From positions 1 through 48,442 of the forward strand of contig SCTB01000009.1 in NCBI GenBank assembly GCA_004297545.1: a DNA stretch of 48,442 nucleotides. Reading direction: 5' to 3'. The position numbers and the translations under genes were made by a program. This DNA comes from Alphaproteobacteria bacterium (lineage in GTDB: Bacteria; Pseudomonadota; Alphaproteobacteria; Micavibrionales; UBA2020). Position 1 is the stretch's first letter; every line of letters starts with the position of its first letter. Shown here piece after piece: positions 42,820-48,442 of this stretch. A model generated the notes under the pieces. It was not told the DNA's origin. It was given only the letters and a program-made list of their open reading frames with translations, and searched no databases.

Positions 42820-44049
42820 TCACGCCACCTTTCCAAATCTTCCTATTACGACTTTCCCGTTCGCTACTGCGTCGAGATAATCCGCCCACTTCTGCATCAT
42901 GACTTTGCGCTCGTCCAGAAATTGCGCCCGGTCATAGGCACGGTCAACCTTGCTGCGCGGCGCATGGGCAAGCTGCCTGTCTACGACCTCGTGGCGGTAA
43001 CCCAGCTTTTCCTTGATCGTCGACATCGCCAGCGCCCGGAACCCGTGCCCAGTCATGCGGCCCTTATAACCCATCCGCCCGATGCCGAACAATATGGTAT
43101 TATTGCTCATCGGAATACCGGGCTTTACTTGCCCAGGGAATAAATAAGGCGTGTTGATATGCCCTGTTTCCTCCATCTGCTCCTTAATGATTTGTACAGC
43201 CTGCTGCGACAGTGGGACAAGATGCGGCTTGCCCATTTTCATGCGTTGACCGGGGATTTCCCACATCCTACTTTCAAGATCAAATTCATCCTTAGCTGCA
43301 TGGATCAGCTCGGTCGTACGAGTGAAGGTCAGCATCAGCAGGCGGATTGCGCGGCGGGTACGGGCAAACAGGCGCGCGTCATTCTTTTCCAGCGCGCTTA
43401 AGAATGCAGGCATTTCCTTGATGTCCAGCGCCGCGAAGTGCTGAGTCTTGCCTGTTTTCAGCGCCCCTCGAAGGTCCGCAGAAGGATCACGGGAACATTT
43501 GCCGGTAGCTATCCCGTAACGGAATATCTGGCCGCATATTTGCTTGACGCGGGCAACTACGTCCAGCGCCCCACGCTTCTCAATCTTTCTCAAGACGCTA
43601 TTCAACAGTTCCGGAGGATCAATCTCTGAAATAGGGCGAGAGCCGATATAAGGGAAAACATCGACTTCCAGCCGCCGAGTGACGTTTACGGCATGCTTGG
43701 GGGTCCATTTGCCTTTCTGGTTTTCGTGCCATTCACGGGCGACAACTTCAAAGGTGTTAGCAGCCTTGCTAATCGCCTGCCTTCTCTTCTCCCGCTTGGC
43801 CTGCGACGGATCGGTGTCAACCGCCAGCAGCTTCCGGGCCCTGTCCCTGCCCTCCCTCGCCTCCGCCAGCGTAATCAGCGGATACACGCCCAACGCCAGA
43901 ACCTTTTCCTTGCCGAGATAGCGGTATTTCAGCCGCCAGTATTTGGAGCCGTTGGGCATGATCTCCAGATACAGACCACTCGAATCAAACAGCCTGTACT
44001 TGCTTTTCCGGGGCTTTGCGTTCTTGCATGTCGTGTTTGTCAACGTCAT
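42820..44049 (-). CDS. int: P4-type tyrosine integrase (DUF4102 N-terminus)
   Basis: 409 aa. The N-terminal arm-binding domain (about 1-85: D-S-S-G-L-Y-L-E-I, W-R-L-K-Y-R-Y, L-G-V-Y-P-L-I-T-L-A-E-A-R) is diagnostic. The catalytic domain has R244 (T-F-T-R-T-T-E-L), K272, H335-G-F-R338, H362 (L-A-H-A-P) and Y372 (R-A-Y-D-R). It sits 176 nt from tRNA-Gly, reading away from it, as usual for elements integrating into a tRNA 3' end. No strong ribosome site precedes the ATG. The 44050-44225 stretch contains repeats typical of integrase arm sites. Confidence 0.93.
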   Translation of the reverse strand: MTLTNTTCKNAKPRKSKYRLFDSSGLYLEIMPNGSKYWRLKYRYLGKEKVLALGVYPLITLAEAREGRDRARKLLAVDTDPSQAKREKRRQAISKAANTFEVVAREWHENQKGKWTPKHAVNVTRRLEVDVFPYIGSRPISEIDPPELLNSVLRKIEKRGALDVVARVKQICGQIFRYGIATGKCSRDPSADLRGALKTGKTQHFAALDIKEMPAFLSALEKNDARLFARTRRAIRLLMLTFTRTTELIHAAKDEFDLESRMWEIPGQRMKMGKPHLVPLSQQAVQIIKEQMEETGHINTPYLFPGQVKPGIPMSNNTILFGIGRMGYKGRMTGHGFRALAMSTIKEKLGYRHEVVDRQLAHAPRSKVDRAYDRAQFLDERKVMMQKWADYLDAVANGKVVIGRFGKVA

Positions 44050-44104
44050 TTTGGGGGTATATTTTTTCTGCTGTTTTCTTATACCCCCACTTTATACCCC
44101 CAAA
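44050..44104. repeat. Three copies of TATACCCCCA at element end
   Basis: An exact 12-bp inverted pair, TTTGGGGGTATA (44050-44061) and TATACCCCCAAA (44093-44104), plus a third copy TATACCCCCA (44080-44089) directly repeated 13 bp from the last. Further on are direct repeats TAAAACCTCA (44129-44138, 44147-44156, period 18). They fit integrase arm-type sites or an int autoregulatory operator. Confidence 0.6.
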
Positions 44105-44225
44105 GTTTTTGGATGTAAATGGACACCATAAAACCTCACTGAACGCTAAAACCTCAGTAAATGGCTGATATTAAGCAGTATACTGTTCTTTTTGAAATTT
44201 TTCAGGACGTCTCTGGAGGAGAAGC

Positions 44226-44299
44226 TGGAGCGGGTGACGGGAATCGAACCCGCACAGCCAGCTTGGAAGGCTGGAACTCTACCGTTGAGCTACACCCGC
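44226..44299 (-). tRNA. tRNA-Gly (anticodon TCC)
   Basis: A complete cloverleaf on the minus strand: acceptor GCGGGTG/CACCCGC, D-stem GCTC/GAGT, anticodon stem CCAGC/GCTGG with loop CTTCCAA (anticodon TCC, plus-strand 44265-44267), T-arm GCGGG-TTCGATT-CCCGT, discriminator T and an encoded CCA (44226-44228). It is the integration target of the adjacent element. Confidence 0.97.
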
Positions 44300-44313
44300 A
44301 GGGTGTTGGCCCT

Positions 44314-44342
44314 AATATACGTATGAATGCGAAAACTGTCCA
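44314..44342 (-). promoter_or_regulatory. Promoter of tRNA-Gly
   Basis: On the minus strand, TGGACA (44337-44342), a 17-bp spacer and TATATT (44314-44319), placing transcription start about 8 nt before the tRNA 5' end. Confidence 0.75.
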
Positions 44343-44399
44343 GTGTTGCGGCAAGGCCTGCATTTACAGGCCAAATCGGGGCTTCGGGCCCTTGGGTGC

Positions 44400-44822
44400 C
44401 TAGCCGCAGAACGTCCTTTCGTCCTTGCCGGTCAGGGTGGCTTCGCCTTTGAGCGCCGTGCCATCGTCGAGCGTCACATCATAGGAAATGCGCGCTGTGG
44501 TCCAGGCCGTGAATTCGATCAGCTCGACCGTACCCTTGTTGACCAGCACGCATTTGCCCTGCGCCGTGCAGTAATTGACGTTGCCCTTTTTGGAATCCAG
44601 CGGCAGGTCATAACTGCCGGTTGCAATGTTGCTCGCGCTGGTCCACAGCGAAAAACCGATCTGCGGATACTGCCCGTCCGCAGGCGTCAGCTCGAAGCGC
44701 ACCGCCGATCCGTCCCAGGGCGCGCAGCTGCGCGCGAAAGTGCCGTGGTCGATCGGCTGGTCCGCCTGCGCGGCCGCGGACGCGAGAAGCAGGATCGAGA
44801 TAAAAGAGATGCAGGTTTTCAT
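44400..44822 (-). CDS. Periplasmic hypothetical protein, 140 aa
   Basis: Signal peptide MKTCISFISILLLASAAAQA/DQ; mature domain ~120 residues, beta-rich, with four cysteines (S-C-A-P, Y-C-T-A, K-C-V-L, F-C-G) that could form two disulfides. AGGA at ~9 nt before the ATG. It lies 14 nt after the stop of the 328-aa gene and is likely co-transcribed with it. Family not recognised. Confidence 0.75.
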   Translation of the reverse strand: MKTCISFISILLLASAAAQADQPIDHGTFARSCAPWDGSAVRFELTPADGQYPQIGFSLWTSASNIATGSYDLPLDSKKGNVNYCTAQGKCVLVNKGTVELIEFTAWTTARISYDVTLDDGTALKGEATLTGKDERTFCG

Positions 44823-44836
44823 GAACGAAATTCCTG

Positions 44837-45823
44837 TTACAGCCTGAACCCCGGCTTCGGGCCTTGCGGCTTCAGCGTATTGGGCGCGATTTTGCGGCCT
44901 TCGTAGTCGATAACCTTCAGCTCGGGGAACGCATCCGCCACCGCCTGCGCCACGCGCGCGGTGGAGCCGAAGATGATGCCCTGCGGCGTCTTGCCCTCCT
45001 CATAGGGGCCCTTGGTGATGATGCCGACGCCGGTGCGGCTTACTTCATCCGTTTCGCGGAAGGGGTCGAGGATTTCGCTGATTTTTTCGACAACGGGCAG
45101 CACCTTGGGATCGTCCCATCCCGTGCGTCCGGCCGTCATGTCTTCCATGACAATCCCGTACTGGCTCATCGGGCGGTCGAATTCGAGATTGGCCTGCGCA
45201 CCGTCGAGCGTGACGGTCGAGAGCGTGCCCTTGGCGACATGGCGCTCGTGCAGGTCGAGCGTCAGGAACAGCTGGCGCATCGCATCGTCATCCGCGCCTG
45301 CCGCGCCCATTTCGACCAGCTGCGTGATGGCCTTGAAGGCATGCCCCAGCGCGACCTTGTTCTGCGTCAGCGCATCTGCCACCCCGGCGAGCTTTTCCAG
45401 GTTTTCTTCCGTCATGCCGACTTTGCGCGCATAACTCATGGCAAGCCAGGCGTCGCATTCCTCGTCAATCTTGTTATAGGCCAGCGTGCGCGCGCCTGCG
45501 CCCGCGCCCCACTGGTACAGGCGCTCGACGATATCGAGCCCTTTGCCGTCGGTGTTGTAGACCGCGTGAAACTGCAGCACCTCGCCCGTCGCGCCGAAGA
45601 GCCAGCCGGCGCCGGAGCCGCGGATGGCGCTGGCCAGCTCCTTGTTTGTCGCCGCATGCGCAATCGCGCCCAGCGGCGAAACGCCGGTTGCCGCGTCGGG
45701 CGTGCGCAGCCTGTCGATCAGCTTCTGGCACTCCGGTCCCGTCGAATGCGTTTCGAGAAATTCGATGGCATCGGTGATGGATTTGACGATCGCCGACTGC
45801 TCGACACCGCGATAGGATGGCAT
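44837..45823 (-). CDS. Unknown protein, 328 aa
   Basis: Soluble, no signal peptide; mostly helical N-terminal two thirds (G-A-G-W-L-F-G-A-T-G-E, E-E-C-D-A-W-L-A-M-S-Y-A-R), a beta-rich C-terminus. I cannot assign a fold or catalytic motif. GAGGG precedes the ATG. It has its own consensus promoter and is divergent from the RiPP precursor gene. A link to the RiPP pathway is possible by position only. Confidence 0.7.
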   Translation of the reverse strand: MPSYRGVEQSAIVKSITDAIEFLETHSTGPECQKLIDRLRTPDAATGVSPLGAIAHAATNKELASAIRGSGAGWLFGATGEVLQFHAVYNTDGKGLDIVERLYQWGAGAGARTLAYNKIDEECDAWLAMSYARKVGMTEENLEKLAGVADALTQNKVALGHAFKAITQLVEMGAAGADDDAMRQLFLTLDLHERHVAKGTLSTVTLDGAQANLEFDRPMSQYGIVMEDMTAGRTGWDDPKVLPVVEKISEILDPFRETDEVSRTGVGIITKGPYEEGKTPQGIIFGSTARVAQAVADAFPELKVIDYEGRKIAPNTLKPQGPKPGFRL

Positions 45824-45864
45824 GGGGGAATCCCTCTCAAAATGACGTTTATGAAAACGTATGG

Positions 45865-45893
45865 AATTTACAGAGCACGGAAGGTTCTGTCAA
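45865..45893 (-). promoter_or_regulatory. Promoter of the 328-aa gene
   Basis: On the minus strand TTGACA (45888-45893), a 17-bp spacer and TAAATT (45865-45870). An ACGTTT/AAACGT inverted repeat (45845-45860) lies in the leader. Confidence 0.75.
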
Positions 45894-45960
45894 TGCGATC
45901 ATTGGTTGCCATATTCCGCGTAAACTCTTTACATATCAATAATTTATTTATGTCACCCTC

Positions 45961-45988
45961 TTGCATTCATTCCACACTCCGGTAAATT
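45961..45988 (+). promoter_or_regulatory. Promoter of the RiPP operon
   Basis: TTGCAT (45961-45966), a 16-bp spacer and TAAATT (45983-45988), 40 nt before the precursor ATG. The -10 hexamer is identical to that of the divergent 328-aa gene. Confidence 0.55.
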
Positions 45989-46028
45989 CTGCGCATTCCG
46001 AAAAAACATTCACAATCTGAGGGAAATT

Positions 46029-46448
46029 ATGGCCAAGGAAGATCTTGATTCATTTTTTGACGCCGTGCGCAACGAGCCGACGCTGGCGGAAGAATTCGCA
46101 AAAGCCGTCGCGAATGTCGCACGCGACAACGGTTTCGACGTGGACGAGCAGGACGTGCTCGACCAGTTCGGCGGCGACACGCCCTCGACCCGTCCCCTGC
46201 CCGATGATGAGCCGCGTCTCACCACGATGGCGCTCGGCGAAGAAGGCGGCGGCCGCATGCCTCCCCTGAAACCGCGCGAGAGCGTGACGCTGGCGATTGG
46301 CGAAGAAGACCGCAAGCGCCGCCCGCCCAGCGAGGGCTCGGATGTCACCTCCGCCGCAATCGGCGAGGAAGACAAGCGCCGCGATCCTCCCAAGCACCCC
46401 ATCACCACGCTGGCCGTCGGCGAAGAAGGCAGAAAGCCGCGTCGCTAG
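46029..46448 (+). CDS. Graspetide (omega-ester RiPP) precursor with Nif11-like leader and four cores
   Basis: 139 aa. Residues 1-45 look like a Nif11-type leader (E-D-L-D-S-F-F-x-x-V, L-A-E-E-F-x-K-A-V, then A-x-D-N-G-F-D-V). The rest carries four cores in the plesiocin pattern TTxxxxEE: 65-72 (TTMALGEE), 86-93 (VTLAIGEE), 107-114 (TSAAIGEE), 126-133 (TTLAVGEE), spaced 21, 21 and 19 residues. Pro/Arg/Lys-rich spacers (e.g. RKRRPP, DKRRDPP) separate them and could be protease sites. In graspetides an ATP-grasp ligase joins Thr/Ser hydroxyls to Glu carboxylates as side-chain esters; plesiocin forms hairpin-like bicycles from such repeats. GAGGG at a 5-nt spacing fixes the ATG. The ligase gene follows directly. 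The leader assignment is by pattern; the core assignment is strong. Confidence 0.85.
   Translation: MAKEDLDSFFDAVRNEPTLAEEFAKAVANVARDNGFDVDEQDVLDQFGGDTPSTRPLPDDEPRLTTMALGEEGGGRMPPLKPRESVTLAIGEEDRKRRPPSEGSDVTSAAIGEEDKRRDPPKHPITTLAVGEEGRKPRR
46221..46427 (+). repeat. Four core repeats of the graspetide precursor
   Basis: Cores at 46221-46244, 46284-46307, 46347-46370 and 46404-46427 encode (T/V)(T/S)-x-A-(L/I/V)-G-E-E. The starts are 63, 63 and 57 bp apart. Confidence 0.85.
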
Positions 46449-46467
46449 CATAAAGGAGGCGGCGCAG

Positions 46468-47343
46468 GTGCTTCTTATCGTCGGAAGCAAGGAAGACCAC
46501 AACATCAACCGCCTCGCAGATGCAGCGAAATGGCGCGGGCATCCGTATCGGCTGATCCATACCGACGCGGACCCGCCGCCTTCCATCACCTGGAAGCCGG
46601 GTGAGAAAGATATCACCATCAACGGCGAAACCTTCAGCGCGGAAAGCGCCAGCCTGTTCATCCGCTATGACGTCTTCAGCAACGACGACGAGGCGAAGAA
46701 AAGCGCCATCTTCGACGCGCTGCGCGGCTGGGCGGCGGCTTACCCTGCCGTCGGCATGCTGAACCGCGGCAACGAGACGCTGGAAATGAGCAAGCCCCGC
46801 GCGCTGGTGCTGGCGAAGGAATGCGGCTTCGACGTGCCGATGAGCTGGATTACGTCTGACTTCAACCGCTTCGCGGTCAAGGACGGCTTCATCGCCAAGC
46901 CCGTCGCGGGCGGCGATTACGCGCGCCCCCTGACCGACATGCCGGAAAGCGCCGACCGCCCGTGGATCGTGCAGGAAAAGCTCGTTTACCCCGAGTTGCG
47001 CCTGTTCCGCGCCGGGTCAAGCTATCTTGCCTTCGAAATCACGAGCGAAGTTCTCGATTACCGCACCACGCGGGACTTCACGCTGAAGGAAGTCACCCCG
47101 CCGCCCGGGCTGGTGGAGGCGATGGGCAAGCTCACGGACCGCCTCGGCCTCGACTATGCCGCAGCCGACCTGAAAACAAATCCGCGGACCGGCAAGCTCG
47201 AATTCCTCGAGGTCAATACCATGCCGATGTTCACGGGCTATGACGACGCGGCGCAGGGCCGGCTGTCGGATGCGATCTTTTTGACGCTGAAGAAGATGGA
47301 AAAGAGCGCGGCGCCGAAACTGAAAATCGCGCCAAAACCGTAA
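46468..47343 (+). CDS. ATP-grasp ligase, graspetide macrocyclase
   Basis: 291 aa. The start is GTG 46468, preceded by AAGGAGG (46453-46459) at an 8-nt spacing and 19 nt after the precursor stop. Features of the RimK/MvdD-type ATP-grasp fold: a pre-ATP-grasp N-terminus (L-L-I-V-G-S-K-E-D ... G-H-P-Y-R-L-I-H-T-D-A), a middle M-S-K-P-R-A-L-V-L-A-K-E-C-G-F-D-V-P segment as in microviridin ligases, Lys144 (F-I-A-K-P) for ATP phosphate, Q169-E170 for adenine, E176-L-R (the conserved ELR), D234, and the Mg-binding E248-V-N250. It is predicted to activate core Glu carboxylates as acyl phosphates for ester formation with Thr/Ser. No second ligase or N-acetyltransferase follows, so one enzyme must make all esters, as in plesiocin-type systems. 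Confidence 0.88.
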   Translation: MLLIVGSKEDHNINRLADAAKWRGHPYRLIHTDADPPPSITWKPGEKDITINGETFSAESASLFIRYDVFSNDDEAKKSAIFDALRGWAAAYPAVGMLNRGNETLEMSKPRALVLAKECGFDVPMSWITSDFNRFAVKDGFIAKPVAGGDYARPLTDMPESADRPWIVQEKLVYPELRLFRAGSSYLAFEITSEVLDYRTTRDFTLKEVTPPPGLVEAMGKLTDRLGLDYAAADLKTNPRTGKLEFLEVNTMPMFTGYDDAAQGRLSDAIFLTLKKMEKSAAPKLKIAPKP

Positions 47344-47350
47344 AAGCCGA

Positions 47351-47896
47351 TTATGCCGGCTGCGCCGCCGCGGGCTTCGGTGCGACAGGCGTGAATTGCA
47401 ACGCGCGTTTCGACAAACTCTCGTAATCCTTTTTATTCGCGGACTCAGTGAAGGCCTGCGCGAGCGCGGTCTTTACATCCGGCGAAGAGGCCAGCGCCGG
47501 GAAGCGCGTCATGGCGACGGCGACTTCCGTGTCGATCTTGTCGCTGAGGACATAGCGGTTCTGCGTCACCTCGCTCCGGTTCAGCGCATATTTCTGCGAC
47601 AGGAGACTGCCGCCCAGAAAAACGGCCGCTGCCGCCACCCCTGCCGGTATCGCAACCGGCGGCGCGAGGAACGCGCCTGCGACGCCCGCGACCGCCAGCA
47701 GCACGGCGCCGTAGAATGTCAATTTCGCCTTCAGGCCCTGGCGCTGGGCAAGCTTGCCGAGCTTTTCAGTGATTTCCTGTTTCAGGTTCAGCAGGCCGAT
47801 CGCCTGGTCGGGCGTATTCACCGGAAGCGCCCCGTTGATATTCTCCACGCACTGGCGGAGCAAGGGGTTCAGGCGCTTCTTCTTGAAATCGAACAT
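47351..47896 (-). CDS. Two-TM membrane protein, 181 aa
   Basis: A basic N-terminus (F-K-K-K-R) and a cytoplasmic helical part (1-57), two adjacent hydrophobic segments (about 60-78 and 82-103, Ala/Gly/Val-rich), then a polar helical C-terminus with a Pro/Ala tail. No enzymatic motif. It converges on the ATP-grasp gene with 7 nt between stops. GGAG at ~10 nt supports the ATG. Nothing in it suggests an exporter. Confidence 0.75.
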   Translation of the reverse strand: MFDFKKKRLNPLLRQCVENINGALPVNTPDQAIGLLNLKQEITEKLGKLAQRQGLKAKLTFYGAVLLAVAGVAGAFLAPPVAIPAGVAAAAVFLGGSLLSQKYALNRSEVTQNRYVLSDKIDTEVAVAMTRFPALASSPDVKTALAQAFTESANKKDYESLSKRALQFTPVAPKPAAAQPA

Positions 47897-48006
47897 GAGG
47901 CATTTTCTCCGGCAGGTTTCGATAGCCGGATATTAGCATACGAAACTATGTAAATTCAATCTCGAAGACCTATGGGATTGAAATCATTTGTGAAAGACTG
48001 CTGAAG

Positions 48007-48442
48007 CTACTTTCCCTTCCCCGTCGGCGGTTTCGGCGCGGGCGGGGTGAAAGGGGCCGGCTGATCCGGTGCCGGCGTGGGGGCTGGGGTGGGCTGCGGC
48101 GGCCCGGGTGGTTGCGCGACCGGCGGCGTTGGCGGCTGCGCCATTTGCTGACGCATCAGTTCCTCGATGAACAAGGGGTCCTGAAAGGGATCATAAGGTG
48201 CTGGCTGTTGTGGAGGTTGCTGGGGCGCTTGCTGCGGCATCGCCTGACCCGGAACACCCGGCGGCTGTCCGGGAACCGAACCCGGCAGCATCGGCTGACC
48301 CGGCAAAGGCTGGCCGGGCATTGGCTGCGCCGGAGCAGCGCCGGGGAATGGCAGGCCCTGCGGCGGCGCGGGAGGCGTAGCAGGCGGAACCGCGCCGGGA
48401 TCTCCTCCCTGAAGCATCTGCTGCCGCATCATTTCTTCGAGG
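48007..48442 (-). CDS. Pro/Gln-rich protein, partial at window edge
   Basis: The visible 145 residues are mostly Pro, Gln, Ala and Gly, and the frame is open through the edge (residues E-E-M-M-R-Q-Q precede the first internal Met codon seen), so the true start lies outside. The E-E-M/L-M-R-Q-Q-M motif occurs twice, about 95 residues apart (edge and F-I-E-E-L-M-R-Q-Q-M). Disordered linker or surface region; function unknown. Confidence 0.6.
   Translation of the reverse strand, partial: LEEMMRQQMLQGGDPGAVPPATPPAPPQGLPFPGAAPAQPMPGQPLPGQPMLPGSVPGQPPGVPGQAMPQQAPQQPPQQPAPYDPFQDPLFIEELMRQQMAQPPTPPVAQPPGPPQPTPAPTPAPDQPAPFTPPAPKPPTGKGK

Larger units (their letters stand above)
39677..44225. mobile_element. 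Integrative element at tRNA-Gly (minimal extent)
   Basis: Contains P4-type integrase, coiled-coil protein, AlpA, HTH/zinc protein and a second recombinase, all leftward, starting right after the tRNA-Gly 3' end. The right boundary is probably the tRNA 3' end (around 44226). I could not find a duplicated tRNA 3' end to the left, so the left boundary is unknown. The element may be larger, or a remnant. Confidence 0.7.

Noticed and set aside
44161-44403. Plus-strand frame crossing the tRNA-Gly gene
   Set aside because: It reads through the antisense of the tRNA and lacks a ribosome site.
46010-46408. Minus-strand frame antisense to the RiPP precursor
   Set aside because: Its Ser/Arg-rich sequence is the reverse of the precursor's codons and it has no ribosome site.

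Overview
The window looks like chromosomal DNA of an alphaproteobacterium: fairly GC-rich coding with strong GGAGG-type ribosome sites, consensus-like sigma70 promoters, and family-I pyrophosphatase, FecR, 'host attachment', RTX, autotransporter and haemagglutinin-type genes. A Micavibrio-like or Rhodospirillales-like lineage is possible, but this is inference from gene content; no ribosomal marker is present.

Layout. 0.1-4.5 kb: small housekeeping or unknown genes, a host-attachment family protein, a secreted FecR-domain protein and an FAD monooxygenase. 4.5-8.3 kb: a small RTX protein, two HExxH putative metalloproteases (one secreted, one membrane) whose genes overlap, and paralogue A of an unnamed 145-153 aa family. 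8.4-10.9 kb: a small membrane protein, inorganic pyrophosphatase (ppa), a two-TM protein and an exported esterase. 11.0-30.3 kb: a leftward block of surface and secreted giants. In transcription order these are paralogue B of the unnamed family, a 24-codon ORF, a membrane-anchored protein, a 3417-aa RTX lipase, a 1023-aa autotransporter and a 1441-aa TPS/GLUG/YDG haemagglutinin-like protein. 30.7-39.5 kb: six exported proteins, mostly unknown, that share calcium-binding or RTX-associated motifs: a duplicated-domain protein, a Sel1 protein, a miniature HCBP-like protein, a coiled-coil anchor protein, a 1323-aa mosaic (pentapeptide, Gly-rich, RTX and PDZ segments) and an EF-hand protein. 39.7-44.2 kb: an integrative element beside tRNA-Gly(TCC) with two tyrosine recombinases, AlpA and a HTH/zinc protein. 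44.4-48.4 kb: a periplasmic protein and an unknown 328-aa protein. Divergent from them is a two-gene RiPP locus: a Nif11-like precursor with four TTxxxxEE-type core repeats, followed by an ATP-grasp ligase. A membrane protein and a Pro-rich protein cut by the window edge complete the region.

Most notable item. 46.03-47.34 kb is a compact plesiocin-like graspetide (omega-ester peptide) cluster. The precursor has cores at residues 65-72, 86-93, 107-114 and 126-133, and the ATP-grasp gene starts 20 nt after its stop behind a near-perfect Shine-Dalgarno. Core 2 has lost the first Thr and core 3 uses Ser for the second, so the four hairpins are predicted to be unequal. No dedicated protease or exporter is visible next to it.

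Other systems: two paralogous loci, each with an unnamed DNA-encoded family followed by a micro-ORF and export-related genes; a shared AT-rich promoter module at three genes; and secretion-dependent substrates of three types (type I, Va, TPS) with none of their transporters in the window.
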